A stretch of 64,000 bases of DNA from the NCBI RefSeq assembly GCF_900459405.1, contig NZ_UHFN01000007.1, forward strand, positions 1,116,001 through 1,180,000, read 5' to 3'. Within the stretch, counting starts at the first letter, position 1. The number at the start of each line of letters is the position of its first letter. The notes under the pieces are model-generated. The model was not told the DNA's origin, ran no database searches, and worked only from the letters and a program-made list of their open reading frames with translations. This DNA is from Streptococcus hyointestinalis (GTDB taxonomy: Bacteria > Bacillota > Bacilli > Lactobacillales > Streptococcaceae). A program made the translations under genes and the position numbers. This document shows positions 9,470 to 18,715 of this stretch, piece by piece.

Positions 9470-10231
9470 ATGCATTTTGTTTTTGATTTAGACGGGACGA
9501 TTTGCTTTGATGGGTTTACGATTGAAGCTTCTATCAAGGAAGCGCTAGAGCAGGCATCTGACTTTGGGCATGAGCTTCTCTTTGCCTCGGCACGCTCTTA
9601 TCGGGACTGCATTGACGTTTTAGGAGAGTCGCTGAGTCAGAACATGGTCATTGGGCTTAACGGTGGTGTGGTCTATGACAAGGGCAAGCTCTATACCTAC
9701 CATCGTCTAGATAAGTCTGTTTTTCAAGCGACTGTTGACTTTTGCCAGTACCATCACATCCCCTACTTTGTGGATGATGACTTTAACTATGCCAGTCATA
9801 GAGCGCACAAGATACCCTTTATCAAGAGTGTTGACCCCTTGTCTTTAGCGACTATGCTGGACATTACTCAGCTTCATCATCCTATTAAAATGGTGCTCTA
9901 TCTGGGTGAGCACGAGGAGCTTTTGCCGCTTCTCGTGGATGAATTGAAAAAGGCTGGGATAGCTAATATTAGCTATCATGAAAATGAAAAATGCCTCTAT
10001 CTCAATCCAGACGGTATCACCAAAGCCAGCACCCTCTCGCAAATCATCGGTAATCAATTTGTCGCCTTTGGCAATGATAAAAACGATATTGACATGTTTA
10101 AGCTTGCTCAGTACAGTGTGCAAATCGGTAACTATCATTTACTAAAAGACTACGCAGATGAGCAAGTCAAAGACACCGAAACCATCCCAGAGAAAATCCT
10201 CACACTCTTTGAGACTTATCAAAACTTCTAG
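9470..10231 (+). CDS. HAD superfamily hydrolase (Cof type)
   Basis: The 253-residue protein is a type IIB HAD phosphatase. Motif I is FDLDGTICFDG at the N-terminus with the nucleophile and acid Asp, motif II is the SARSYRD segment, and the late AFGNDKNDIDMF replaces the common GDxxND box but keeps the acidic residues. The middle part (residues 85-185) is the C2B-type cap. The substrate is unknown; sugar phosphates or flavin intermediates are common in this group. An AGGAGAG site precedes the ATG, 15 bases after the ABC-F gene, so the two may be co-transcribed. Confidence 0.9.
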   Translation: MHFVFDLDGTICFDGFTIEASIKEALEQASDFGHELLFASARSYRDCIDVLGESLSQNMVIGLNGGVVYDKGKLYTYHRLDKSVFQATVDFCQYHHIPYFVDDDFNYASHRAHKIPFIKSVDPLSLATMLDITQLHHPIKMVLYLGEHEELLPLLVDELKKAGIANISYHENEKCLYLNPDGITKASTLSQIIGNQFVAFGNDKNDIDMFKLAQYSVQIGNYHLLKDYADEQVKDTETIPEKILTLFETYQNF

Positions 10232-10240
10232 GCAAAATAA

Positions 10241-10269
10241 TCGTCAAAAGCCAGCAAAAGGGCTATAAT
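10241..10269 (+). promoter_or_regulatory. tpx promoter
   Basis: TCGTCA and TATAAT (10264-10269) are separated by 17 bases. Confidence 0.6.
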
Positions 10270-10299
10270 AAAAGTATCTACTAGGAAGAAGGTACTTTT

Positions 10300-10794
10300 A
10301 TGACGACATTTTTAGGAAAACCAGTTACCTTAGCAGGTCAAGCGGTTGCTGTTGGCAGCACAGCGCCAGACTTTACCCTCACAACGACTGACCTCACAAA
10401 GAAATCTCTCTCAGACTTTGCTGATAAGGTCAAGGTTATCAGTATCATTCCGTCTATCGACACGGGTATTTGCTCAACGCAAACACGTACTTTTAACCAG
10501 ACTCTTTCTGACTTAGATGATACGGTCGTGATTACAGTGTCTAGAGACCTGCCTTTTGCGCAAGCTCGTTGGTGCGGTGCACAGGGGCTTGAAAATGCTG
10601 TAATGTTGTCTGATTATGTCGACTCTTCATTTGGCAAGGCTTATGGCGTACTGATGGAGGAGTGGCAGCTGTTGGCACGTGCCGTTCTTGTCCTTGATAA
10701 GGATAATAAAGTGGTCTATACAGAGTATCTTGACAATGTCAACTCTGAGCCAAACTACGACAAAGCCATTGAAGCCGTTAAGGCGCTTCATTAA
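10300..10794 (+). CDS. tpx: thiol peroxidase, 2-Cys type
   Basis: Tpx reduces hydrogen peroxide and alkyl hydroperoxides with electrons from thioredoxin. The 164-residue protein shows the peroxidatic Cys58 in the [10 protein letters not shown] motif and the resolving Cys92 in ARWCGAQG, the distance expected for atypical 2-Cys Tpx. It is a single-gene unit with its own promoter (TATAAT 10264-10269) and a shared bidirectional terminator with the convergent tetR gene. Confidence 0.96.
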   Translation: MTTFLGKPVTLAGQAVAVGSTAPDFTLTTTDLTKKSLSDFADKVKVISIIPSIDTGICSTQTRTFNQTLSDLDDTVVITVSRDLPFAQARWCGAQGLENAVMLSDYVDSSFGKAYGVLMEEWQLLARAVLVLDKDNKVVYTEYLDNVNSEPNYDKAIEAVKALH

Positions 10795-10799
10795 GATAG

Positions 10800-10830
10800 A
10801 AAAATCCATTCCGACTGGAATGGATTTTTT
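10800..10830. terminator. bidirectional terminator between tpx and tetR
   Basis: A-run plus CCATTCC pairs with GGAATGG plus T-run around GACT. It serves tpx on the plus strand and overlaps the stop codon of the convergent tetR gene. Confidence 0.9.
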
Positions 10831-11374
10831 AATACAGACGAAGAGCTTGAAGGATGATGTTGGTGACTTCCTTTGGGCTTTCCTTACCACCATTTGCCAC
10901 CCAGTGCGAGATGATACTCTCAATGATAGCTAAATGCACCTCCATAGCATAATCGGCAGGAATGTGATAATGCTCAGTGATTTGCCCTCTATCATAGTGG
11001 TTCATTTGCAAGAGATAGTGGTGTGAGAAATCCTTGATGGTCTGCGGAAAATTGATATAGCTGGACTTTGAGACGGCATAGATGAAGTCAAAGTGCTGCT
11101 TTAGGTAGTCAAGACCTTGCTCGAGGACTTGTCTTGTTTGCAATTCATCATTAAAATTACACTTGAGTAGCGCAAACATATCGTCTAAAATATCACATTT
11201 GAACTGCTCCATCATGTCATATTTGTCGGTAAAGTGCAGGTAAAAAGTGCCACGGTTGATACCTGCCGTCTGAGTGAGGTCTGAGACAGTGATGTCCTCA
11301 AAGCGCTTTTCAAGGAGCAGGCATGCCAGAGCATCCTTGAGATAAGTTTTGGTTTCAGTGTGTCGTTTTGCCAT
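10829..11374 (-). CDS. TetR/AcrR family transcriptional regulator
   Basis: The 181-residue protein has an N-terminal TetR helix-turn-helix: residues 25-50 read ITVSDLTQTAGINRGTFYLH, followed by the family's DKYDMMEQ turn. The C-terminal ligand domain is divergent and hydrophobic, of the TetR_C/DhaS-like type. It is divergent from the downstream ABC exporter, and two inverted repeats built on TCAACA/TGTTGA lie between the genes, so it probably represses both itself and the exporter until a ligand is bound. The ligand is unknown. Confidence 0.92.
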   Translation of the reverse strand: MAKRHTETKTYLKDALACLLLEKRFEDITVSDLTQTAGINRGTFYLHFTDKYDMMEQFKCDILDDMFALLKCNFNDELQTRQVLEQGLDYLKQHFDFIYAVSKSSYINFPQTIKDFSHHYLLQMNHYDRGQITEHYHIPADYAMEVHLAIIESIISHWVANGGKESPKEVTNIILQALRLY

Positions 11375-11387
11375 AGGTCCCTTTCTT

Positions 11388-11408
11388 AAATCAACACTTT
11401 GTTGATTT
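11388..11408. promoter_or_regulatory. perfect inverted repeat, likely TetR operator 1
   Basis: AAATCAACA and TGTTGATTT are perfect arms around CTT. It sits 14 bases upstream of the tetR start codon and just upstream of the exporter -35. Confidence 0.75.
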
Positions 11409-11414
11409 TTGTTC

Positions 11415-11443
11415 TTGTTTAATGCGTTTATTCATTATATAAT
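11415..11443 (+). promoter_or_regulatory. promoter of the ABC exporter operon
   Basis: TTGTTT (11415-11420) and TATAAT (11438-11443) are 17 bases apart and lie between the two TetR-type operators. The surrounding ATTATATAAT can also serve as a -10 for tetR on the other strand. Confidence 0.6.
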
Positions 11444-11453
11444 AAACTCATTC

Positions 11454-11478
11454 TTAAATCAACACAGTGTTAAAATTA
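11454..11478. promoter_or_regulatory. second, imperfect TetR-type operator
   Basis: The left arm TTAAATCAACAC matches operator 1; the right arm GTGTTAAAATTA is degenerate. It covers the predicted transcription start of the ABC exporter. Confidence 0.6.
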
Positions 11479-11494
11479 GAGAGAAGGAGTTCTA

Positions 11495-12196
11495 ATGGCT
11501 TATATCGAAATGAAACATTCCTACAAGCGTTATCAGGTGGGAGAGTCCGAGATTGTCGCCAATAACGACATCAATTTTGCGATTGAAAAAGGGGAGCTTG
11601 TGATTATTCTTGGCTCGTCTGGAGCTGGAAAGTCAACGGTGCTAAACATTCTAGGTGGTATGGACACCAATGACGAAGGTCAAGTCATTATTGATGGCAA
11701 GGATATTTCTGGTTACTCCGCAAAAGAGCTGACCACTTACAGACGCAATGACGTTGGCTTTGTTTTTCAGTTTTACAATCTAGTGCCCAACTTGACCGCC
11801 AAAGAAAACGTAGAGTTGGCTTCTGAGATTGTAGCGGATGCTAGAGATGCGACGGAGACGCTAGCAGATGTCGGCTTAGAAAAGCGTATCAATAATTTCC
11901 CAGCGCAGCTATCAGGTGGTGAGCAACAGCGGGTGTCTATCGCAAGGGCTGTCGCTAAAAATCCAAAGCTTCTCCTTTGTGACGAGCCGACAGGAGCGCT
12001 TGACTATCAGACGGGTAAGCAAGTGCTGAAAATCTTGCAAAACATGTCTCGCAAAGAGGGAGCGACTGTTATTATTGTCACACACAATTCAGCTCTCGCT
12101 CCGATTGCAGATCGTGTCATTCACATGCACGACGCTCGTGTGAGCAGCATTGAGCTCAACAGCCATCCACAGGATATTGACACCTTAGAATATTAG
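11495..12196 (+). CDS. ABC transporter ATP-binding protein (MacB/LolD type)
   Basis: The 233-residue ATPase has Walker [11 protein letters not shown]-loop [10 protein letters not shown], signature LSGGEQQR and Walker [13 protein letters not shown], the MacB/LolD/SalX type that pairs with FtsX-like permeases. It starts after an AGAAGGAG site, downstream of TetR operators, and is 8 bases from the permease gene, so the two form one exporter operon. Export of a peptide or lipophilic toxin is a likely but unproven role. Confidence 0.93.
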   Translation: MAYIEMKHSYKRYQVGESEIVANNDINFAIEKGELVIILGSSGAGKSTVLNILGGMDTNDEGQVIIDGKDISGYSAKELTTYRRNDVGFVFQFYNLVPNLTAKENVELASEIVADARDATETLADVGLEKRINNFPAQLSGGEQQRVSIARAVAKNPKLLLCDEPTGALDYQTGKQVLKILQNMSRKEGATVIIVTHNSALAPIADRVIHMHDARVSSIELNSHPQDIDTLEY

Positions 12197-12204
12197 GAGA
12201 GCTT

Positions 12205-14829
12205 ATGAAACAGACTTATTGGAAAGATATTAGGCGTGCTTTTGGCAAGTCTAAGGGACGTTTTTTGTCCATTATGTTACTGATGATGTTAGGTTCTTTT
12301 GCTCTTGTCGGGCTAAAGGTGACAGGACCCGACATGCAGTCCACAGCGAGCAGCTATCTCAAAAAGCACAACACCATGGACCTAGCGGTCATGTCAGACT
12401 ATGGTTTATCGAGCGATGACCAAAAAGAGCTGAGCAGTATCAAAGGTGCCACTGTTGAGTATGGCTATCTAGCTGATGTGACCATCAAAGGCACAGATGA
12501 CGCCGTGCGGGTCTTTTCAAAGACCAAGGACATCTCGACCTTTGAGCTGGTGTCAGGACGTTTTGCCAAGACTTCAAGCGAGATTGTCCTCTCGGCGCAG
12601 CTAAAAGGAACTTACAAAATCGGAGACACCATTACCTTTTCACAAGGGAAAACAAAATCGCTGAAAAAGAACACTTTCACAGTCGTTGGTTTTGCCAATT
12701 CTTCTGAGATTCTCTCAACGACCAGTCTTGGTTCATCAACCGCTGGAGACGGCTTGCTATCAAGCTATGCCATTGTAGCACCGTCAGCTTTTTTTAGTGA
12801 CGTTTATACCATTGCTCGTATACGCTATAATGACTTAAAGGCGCTCAATCCTTTTACAGATACTTACAGTAAAAAATTAGCTAAACACCAAAAAACGCTG
12901 GATGAGCTGTTAGCAGACAATGGTGAACAACGTCTGTCTAGCCTAAAATCAAGCGTCCAAAGCCAAATTGATGCCAGCCAGAAACAGCTAGACGCAGCCA
13001 AAGCACAAGTTGCTCAACAAGAAGCACTTCTATCAAGCTTGCCACAAGAACAAGCAGCTGCGCTTCAAGCACAACTCACCCAAGCAAAAGCTACCATCAC
13101 CAGCAATGAAAAAGCGCTAGCTAGCGCTAAAGCGGATATGCAGGCACTCACCAAGCCTAGCTACACCAGCTACACCCGCTCAACGCTACCTGGTGGTGAA
13201 GGCTACGAAACCTACGGCTCTAGTACAGACAGTATCAGCAGTATCGGCAATCTCTTTCCTGTCGTGCTCTATCTGGTGGCTGCGCTTGTGACCTTTACGA
13301 CCATGACTCGCTTTGTCGATGAAGAGCGGACAAACTCAGGAATTTTAAAGGCGCTTGGTTATGACAACAAAGCCGTGATATTGAAGTTTGTCATCTATGG
13401 TTTTGTGGGGTCCATGATTGGAACGCTGATTGGGATTGTCGCTGGGCATTATCTTCTGTCTCGTATCATCGCTGAAATCATCACTGGCAGCATGACCATA
13501 GGCAGCACTCATTATGCTTTTTACTGGTCTTATACGCTCCTTGCTATTTTCCTTGGGCTTATCAGTGCGGTTCTGCCTGCCTATCTCATTGCTAGGCGTG
13601 AGCTTAGCGAAAAGCCCTCTCAGCTTTTGCTTCCAAAACCTCCTGTTAAGGGAGCTAAAGTGTGGCTAGAGCACCTGCCATTTATCTGGAATCGCCTCAG
13701 CTTTACGCATAAGGTGACCGTGCGCAATATCTTTCGTTATAAAACACGGATGTTGATGACCGTTTTTGGAGTCGCAGGCTCAGTCTCCCTCCTCTTTGCA
13801 GGGCTTGGTATCCAGTCGTCTCTAGGCAAAGTCGTGGACAATCAATTCAAAACTTTAATGCCTTATGACATGATGGTTATAACAAACGGTCAAACCTCAG
13901 CGTCTCTAGATAAGTTTCTAGACTCGAAAGACGTCTCTAAGGAAAAAGGTATCACCTATACGAGCTTGACCGAAACCATCTCGGGCGTCACAGACAAGCA
14001 AACCGTCTCTGTCATGGCGACAAGTAGTAAGGACTTTGGTTCATTTGTCAATCTTAAAGATGCCAAAACGAAAAAAGCCCTGCACTTGTCAGACAAGGGT
14101 GCTATCATCTCAGAAAAACTTGCCAAACTCTACAAGGTCAAAGCAGGAGATAGCATTAGCATAACAGATGATAGCGGCAAAAAAAGAAAGGTCAAGATAG
14201 CAGCTATCGCCGAGATGAATGTCGGACATTATCTCTTTATGACAGATAGCTACTATCAAAAGTTATTTGGTGAAAAAGCAAGCACAAATGCCTACTTTAT
14301 CAAGCTCAAAAATGCTTCGTCAAGCAACATCGCTGACCAATCCACAAAACTTTTAAAAGAGGATAATGTCACAGCCGTCCTGCAAAACGCTTCCTTGATT
14401 AAGACCGTGCAGTCTGTCGTCAAGTCCTTAAACGGCGCTATGACTATCCTTGTGATTGTTTCTGTCATGCTGGCTGTCGTTATCCTCTACAACCTGACCA
14501 ATATCAATGTTGCCGAGCGCATTCGTGAGCTCTCAACGATTAAGGTACTTGGTTTTTACAATAATGAAGTGACCATGTACATCTACCGTGAGACTATCAG
14601 CCTCTCTCTTGTCGGTATCCTGCTTGGTCTTGTGGCAGGGAAAATCCTCCACCAAGTCATCATGGGCATGATTGGCTCAAGTAGTATCCTCTTTGGAACA
14701 GAAGTTGGATTTAGCATTTATGCAACGCCTATTATCACGATTATTCTTATCCTTCTTGTCTTAGGCTTTATGGTTAATAACCGCTTGCGTCGTGTTGACA
14801 TGCTAGAAGCACTGAAATCCGTAGACTAA
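12205..14829 (+). CDS. FtsX-like ABC transporter permease, large
   Basis: The 874-residue membrane protein has an N-terminal helix (about residues 20-40), an extracytoplasmic MacB-type region with a Gln/Ala-rich coiled coil (about 235-310), three helices of a first FtsX domain (about 350-480), then a second long extracytoplasmic part and a second FtsX domain (about 745-865). Motifs such as DEERTNSGILKALGYDNK and ERIRELSTIKVLGFYNNE (coupling helices) mark the two domains. It works with the preceding ATPase under the TetR regulator. The substrate is unknown. Confidence 0.92.
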   Translation: MKQTYWKDIRRAFGKSKGRFLSIMLLMMLGSFALVGLKVTGPDMQSTASSYLKKHNTMDLAVMSDYGLSSDDQKELSSIKGATVEYGYLADVTIKGTDDAVRVFSKTKDISTFELVSGRFAKTSSEIVLSAQLKGTYKIGDTITFSQGKTKSLKKNTFTVVGFANSSEILSTTSLGSSTAGDGLLSSYAIVAPSAFFSDVYTIARIRYNDLKALNPFTDTYSKKLAKHQKTLDELLADNGEQRLSSLKSSVQSQIDASQKQLDAAKAQVAQQEALLSSLPQEQAAALQAQLTQAKATITSNEKALASAKADMQALTKPSYTSYTRSTLPGGEGYETYGSSTDSISSIGNLFPVVLYLVAALVTFTTMTRFVDEERTNSGILKALGYDNKAVILKFVIYGFVGSMIGTLIGIVAGHYLLSRIIAEIITGSMTIGSTHYAFYWSYTLLAIFLGLISAVLPAYLIARRELSEKPSQLLLPKPPVKGAKVWLEHLPFIWNRLSFTHKVTVRNIFRYKTRMLMTVFGVAGSVSLLFAGLGIQSSLGKVVDNQFKTLMPYDMMVITNGQTSASLDKFLDSKDVSKEKGITYTSLTETISGVTDKQTVSVMATSSKDFGSFVNLKDAKTKKALHLSDKGAIISEKLAKLYKVKAGDSISITDDSGKKRKVKIAAIAEMNVGHYLFMTDSYYQKLFGEKASTNAYFIKLKNASSSNIADQSTKLLKEDNVTAVLQNASLIKTVQSVVKSLNGAMTILVIVSVMLAVVILYNLTNINVAERIRELSTIKVLGFYNNEVTMYIYRETISLSLVGILLGLVAGKILHQVIMGMIGSSSILFGTEVGFSIYATPIITIILILLVLGFMVNNRLRRVDMLEALKSVD

Positions 14830-14834
14830 TCCTC

Positions 14835-14863
14835 TTTACAGTCGTCTCAAATTGCGGTAAAAT
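14835..14863 (+). promoter_or_regulatory. promoter of the TMEM175-type gene
   Basis: TTTACA and TAAAAT are separated by 17 bases. Confidence 0.65.
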
Positions 14864-14898
14864 GAAAAATACTTAGCAAAAAGGAGACACAAATTAGG

Positions 14899-15468
14899 AT
14901 GAATAAAGAACGCCTTGTAGCTTTTACAGATGCTGTTTTAGCCATTATCATGACCATCTTGGTCTTAGAGCTTGAAAAGCCAGAGCACATTTCTTGGCAA
15001 GGATTTTGGGACTTGCGGATGAATTTTCTTGCCTACACCATTTCCTTTTTCTGGCTAGGCACCATGTGGGTTAATATGCACCACTCTTGGGATGGTGTCA
15101 AGCAAATCAACAATAAGCTAGTTTGGATTTCCATACTCTTATTGTTCTTTGCTTCTTTCTTTCCTTATGTGACGAGTATCGTCGCTTCAGACTTTTACAA
15201 TCCTGTTGGACAAGCCGTCTATGGTATCGTTGTTCTGCTAGTGACTTTTACAAATGTCTGGATGTATGACGAGCTGGCTAAAATGCCGATCCACCACGAT
15301 GAGGATCAAAAGATCATCGTTAGTCATAATGACAAGGTCATGGCGTTAGATATCATCATCAAAGTGATTGGCTTATTGCTGACCTTGACACTGTTACCAT
15401 CTGCTATGATGTGGTCTGTTTTCATCACAGCGCTGGTTCTCATTATTCCAAGATCCATTAAAGACTAG
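14899..15468 (+). CDS. TMEM175 family (DUF1211) membrane protein, putative K+ channel
   Basis: The 189-residue protein begins MNKERLVAFTDAVLAIIMTI, the signature helix of the TMEM175/DUF1211 family; the usual RxxxFSD core is RxxxFTD here, a conservative change. Six membrane helices are visible, the bacterial one-repeat layout, with the HHSWD segment after helix 2. Bacterial members form tetrameric potassium-leak channels. It has its own promoter and an AAGGAG site 12 bases before ATG. Confidence 0.88.
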   Translation: MNKERLVAFTDAVLAIIMTILVLELEKPEHISWQGFWDLRMNFLAYTISFFWLGTMWVNMHHSWDGVKQINNKLVWISILLLFFASFFPYVTSIVASDFYNPVGQAVYGIVVLLVTFTNVWMYDELAKMPIHHDEDQKIIVSHNDKVMALDIIIKVIGLLLTLTLLPSAMMWSVFITALVLIIPRSIKD

Positions 15469-15486
15469 ATAGACTCTAGTCTTTTT
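15460..15486 (+). terminator. terminator of the TMEM175-type gene
   Basis: AAAGACTAGA pairs perfectly with TCTAGTCTTT around TAGAC. The stop codon lies inside the left arm. Confidence 0.85.
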
Positions 15487-15497
15487 AGTTGAAAGAG

Positions 15498-15526
15498 ATG
15501 ACCAAATCTTAAAATAATGTTATAAT
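15498..15526 (+). promoter_or_regulatory. promoter of the HsdS-like gene
   Basis: ATGACC and TATAAT (15521-15526) are separated by 17 bases, 33 bases before the start codon. Confidence 0.6.
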
Positions 15527-15559
15527 ACTAAAAGAGTTATTGAGGAGGAGTTATTTGAG

Positions 15560-16129
15560 ATGCCAAAGGATTATTCTCTTTTGTCTGAGCTTGCTGATAT
15601 TTTTAAAGGAAAAGCAGTGCCAGCTAAGGCTGAACCGGGCGAAGTGGCTATTATCAATTTGGTTGATATGACCCCGCTAGGCATTGCCTATGAAGCTCTG
15701 CGGACTTTTGCAGCAGATACAAAGACGCTCTCGCCCTATTTACTAGAAGCAGGGGACGTCCTTGTAGCTTCAAAAGGCACACAGCACAAGGTAGCCGTTT
15801 TTGAGGGGCAGGAGTTTCCAGTTGTTGCCAGTGCCAATATCACTGTTTTGCGTCCCAAAGAAGGAACTAATGGTCACTATCTAAAGTTCTTTTTGGACTC
15901 CGAAGAGGGCAGACGTCAGCTAAAAGCAGCAGACCACGGACGTGCCGTGATGAATATCAATACCAAAGAATTATCTAGTATTAAAATACCGAACATCCAA
16001 CCTGTCAAGCAAAGCTATATGGCACAGCGCTATGTACAAGGTCTAGCAGACTATAAGCGCAAACTAGCCCGTGCCAATCAAGAGTGGGAGAAAATCCAAG
16101 CAGATATTGAACGCCAGCTCTTTTTATAG
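15560..16129 (+). CDS. half-size type I restriction specificity (HsdS-like) protein
   Basis: The 189-residue protein resembles one half of a type I restriction S subunit: a single target-recognition domain (residues about 10-140, with GDVLVASKGT, VVASANITVLRP and the RAVMNINTKELSSIKIPNI run typical of HsdS), then a helical spacer (145-189) rich in charged residues. A complete HsdS has two such halves and partners HsdM and HsdR; none of these is nearby. Half-size S proteins can dimerise, so a partner elsewhere is possible. A non-restriction role is also possible. GGAGGAG precedes the ATG by about 14 bases. Confidence 0.8.
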   Translation: MPKDYSLLSELADIFKGKAVPAKAEPGEVAIINLVDMTPLGIAYEALRTFAADTKTLSPYLLEAGDVLVASKGTQHKVAVFEGQEFPVVASANITVLRPKEGTNGHYLKFFLDSEEGRRQLKAADHGRAVMNINTKELSSIKIPNIQPVKQSYMAQRYVQGLADYKRKLARANQEWEKIQADIERQLFL

Positions 16130-16223
16130 AAGGTGCTTGCCCTGTTTAGAGACTTATGGTAGAATAAAGCATATTTTGACAGTAATTATAGAGTATAGAT
16201 GAGTGTTTAGAAAGTAGGTTGTT

Positions 16224-16787
16224 ATGGACTTAGAAAAGGCAGAGCAGGCGGTTTATCAGCTTCTTGAAGCCTTGGGGGAAAATCCAGAGCGTGAGGGGCT
16301 AAAAGAGACGCCGGCTCGTGTGGTTCGCATGTACCAAGAAATGTGGCAAGGGTTACATAAAGACCCCAAAGATGAGTTTACAGCTGTTTTCAATGAAGGC
16401 AATGGTGAAGCGGTCATCGTGCGTGATATTCCCTTTTACTCCATGTGTGAGCACCATTTGGTGCCTTTCTACGGAAAAGCTCATATCGCTTACCTGCCAA
16501 ATACAGACAGACAAGTGACTGGTCTTAGCAAGTTAGCCCGTTGTGTTGAGACAGCAAGCAAGCGTCCGCAGGTGCAGGAGAGACTAACTGCAGAGATTGC
16601 GGATGGTATTGAGCAGGCATTGAAACCGCAAGGAGTGTATGTCTTTGTCGAGGCAGAGCATATGTGCATGACCATGCGAGGCATTAAAAAGCCAGGTAGC
16701 AAAACCATAACAACCGCTAGTCGAGGGTGTTACCAAAAAGACGCTCTCTTGCGTCAAGAATTATTGACCTTATTGAAGTTAGGGTAA
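16224..16787 (+). CDS. folE: GTP cyclohydrolase I
   Basis: FolE opens GTP to 7,8-dihydroneopterin triphosphate for folate. The 187-residue protein has zinc ligands in the [19 protein letters not shown] segment, [10 protein letters not shown], the pterin-site [10 protein letters not shown] and the second zinc Cys in [10 protein letters not shown]. The end (SRGCYQKD) departs slightly from the common SxxRG box. It stands apart from the other folate genes (no folP, folB or folK next to it), unlike the fol operon layout known in several streptococci. Confidence 0.95.
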   Translation: MDLEKAEQAVYQLLEALGENPEREGLKETPARVVRMYQEMWQGLHKDPKDEFTAVFNEGNGEAVIVRDIPFYSMCEHHLVPFYGKAHIAYLPNTDRQVTGLSKLARCVETASKRPQVQERLTAEIADGIEQALKPQGVYVFVEAEHMCMTMRGIKKPGSKTITTASRGCYQKDALLRQELLTLLKLG

Positions 16788-16795
16788 GGAAAAGC

Positions 16796-16820
16796 AAGCG
16801 AGGTCATCTCGCTTCTTTTT
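16796..16820 (+). terminator. folE terminator
   Basis: AAGCGAG pairs with CTCGCTT around GTCAT, followed by CTTTTT. Confidence 0.8.
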
Positions 16821-16842
16821 CTACATCAAAAAGGAGAAGCCT

Positions 16843-18204
16843 ATGAACACGATTAAATGCCCACATTGTGGCACCGTTTTTACTATCAATGAATCCGAAT
16901 ACAGCCAGCTTTTAGCACAGGTGCGTAGCGATGCTTTTGAGAAGGAAGTGCATGAGCGGCTAGAGCGTGAAACAGCTCTTTTAGAGGAGAAAGCAAAAAA
17001 TCAACTGCAAGAAAGTCTTTATCAAAAAGATAAAGCAATTGAAACCTTAGAGCACCAGCTCACTGACCTAGAAAATCAGCAGGAAATCAAGCTCGCTCAA
17101 GCTATATTTGAAAAAGACCAAGAAATCACGGACTTGACCTTTAAGATTAAGCAGTTTGATACTGAAAAGTCCCTGCTTATCAAAGACAACGAGCGCAGCC
17201 TATCCGAGCAATTAGCCAAAAAAGATGCCCAACTCCAAGAAATGCAAGCGCAGATTGACAAGTGGCAACTGGAGCAAGAAAATAAACTGCAAAGTTCTGT
17301 CAGTGCTATCGAGAAAGAGCGAGATGCGCTGCAAAATCAGCTGCAACTCCAAGAAAAAGAGCAGGCTCTGTCGCTATCTGAAGTCAAAAACCAGTACGAA
17401 GCCCAGCTAAAAGCCGCCAATGAACAAGTTGAGTTCTATAAAAACTTCAAAGCCCAGCAATCCACCAAGGCTATCGGAGAGAGCCTAGAGATTTATGCAG
17501 AGACAGAGTTTAACAAGGTGCGCCAGATTGCCTTTCCAAATGCCTACTTTGAAAAAGACAATCAAGTGTCCAGCCGAGGCTCAAAGGGAGACTTCATCTA
17601 TCGGGAAACAGATGAAAATGGTATTGAAATACTATCTATCATGTTTGAGATGAAAAACGAAGCGGATAACACGCAGAAAAAGCATAAAAACGAAGATTTC
17701 TTCAAGGAACTCGATAAGGACCGTCGTGAGAAAAATTGTGAGTATGCGGTGCTTGTCACCATGCTTGAGGCAGACAATGATTACTACAATACAGGAATTG
17801 TTGATGTCAGTCACAAGTACGACAAGATGTATGTGGTCCGTCCGCAGTTTTTCATTCAGCTCATCGGTATCTTACGTAACGCCGCTCTAAATGCCCTACA
17901 ATACAAGCAAGAACTAGCTTTAATGCGCGAGCAAAATATTGACATCACCCACTTTGAGGAAGATTTGGATGTTTTCAAGACTGCCTTTGCCAAGAATTAC
18001 AATTCGGCAAGTAAAAATTTCCAAAAAGCTATTGATGAGATTGATAAAGCCATCAAGCGCATGGAGGCGGTCAAGGCAGCACTGACGACCTCTGAAAACC
18101 AACTGCGTCTCGCTAATAATAAACTCGAAGACGTTTCCGTGAAAAAACTGACCCGCAAAAACCCAACCATGCGAGCTAAATTTGAAGAACTAAAGGATAA
18201 GTGA
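16843..18204 (+). CDS. DUF2130 domain protein
   Basis: The 453-residue protein starts with a CPHCGTVF zinc-ribbon-like pair, then has a long coiled coil (about residues 30-200, heptads of E, K, Q and L), then the DUF2130 domain (about 205-360) with GDFIYRETDENG, SIMFEMKNEAD, VLVTMLEADNDYY and YVVRPQFF. The acidic/Lys positions (D-E-K in IMFEMKNE) recall restriction-nuclease-like folds, so a DNA role similar to RmuC is conceivable, but the function is not established. AAGGAG precedes the ATG. Confidence 0.88.
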   Translation: MNTIKCPHCGTVFTINESEYSQLLAQVRSDAFEKEVHERLERETALLEEKAKNQLQESLYQKDKAIETLEHQLTDLENQQEIKLAQAIFEKDQEITDLTFKIKQFDTEKSLLIKDNERSLSEQLAKKDAQLQEMQAQIDKWQLEQENKLQSSVSAIEKERDALQNQLQLQEKEQALSLSEVKNQYEAQLKAANEQVEFYKNFKAQQSTKAIGESLEIYAETEFNKVRQIAFPNAYFEKDNQVSSRGSKGDFIYRETDENGIEILSIMFEMKNEADNTQKKHKNEDFFKELDKDRREKNCEYAVLVTMLEADNDYYNTGIVDVSHKYDKMYVVRPQFFIQLIGILRNAALNALQYKQELALMREQNIDITHFEEDLDVFKTAFAKNYNSASKNFQKAIDEIDKAIKRMEAVKAALTTSENQLRLANNKLEDVSVKKLTRKNPTMRAKFEELKDK

Positions 18205-18211
18205 GAAAACA

Positions 18212-18640
18212 ATGATAAGACCAGCTAGATTATCAGACTGCACACAGTTAGTGCCTTTGTATGCGGATTTGGGCTATCCCATGGAGGCTGCAGAGATTAG
18301 AGAGATTTTGCGAAACTTGCTGGCTCAGCCTGACTATGCCTTTTTAGTCATGGAAGAGGAGAATCAGCTTTTAGGGTTTATTGTGCACACAAAACTGTAC
18401 TTTGTCGAGCGTAGAGGTAGTTATCATCGTATCTTGGCGCTGGTTGTTGCAAAAGAGCATAGGCACAAGGGAGTTGCCACGGCTTTAGTGAATGCTGTCA
18501 AAGAAAGCGCTCAAAGAGATGGCAGTAAGGCACTAGCCTTAAACAGCGGTATCAATGAACAAAGAAGAGGCGCTCACGCTTTTTATGAGCAATACGGCTT
18601 TGAAAAAGGTACTTTTGGCTTTGCTTATTCCCTTGATTGA
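18212..18640 (+). CDS. GNAT family N-acetyltransferase
   Basis: The 142-residue protein is one GNAT fold: residues 1-12 MIRPARLSDCTQ, the acetyl-CoA motif A VVAKEHRHKGVATALVNA (about residues 84-101) and the C-terminal AHAFYEQYGFEKGTFGF. The substrate is unknown. It starts 7 bases after the DUF2130 stop, with the AAGGATAAG at the end of that gene serving as ribosome site. Confidence 0.9.
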   Translation: MIRPARLSDCTQLVPLYADLGYPMEAAEIREILRNLLAQPDYAFLVMEEENQLLGFIVHTKLYFVERRGSYHRILALVVAKEHRHKGVATALVNAVKESAQRDGSKALALNSGINEQRRGAHAFYEQYGFEKGTFGFAYSLD

Positions 18641-18715
18641 GTAAAAATAGCTTCTGCTATGGATGATTGGCTAAAATTTCGCTATAATAAAGGCAGTAAA
18701 AAGTGAGGTATCATC

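Noticed and set aside
10627..10923. Frames on both strands across the tpx-tetR junction
   Set aside because: They cross the terminator hairpin and run opposite or out of frame to known genes.
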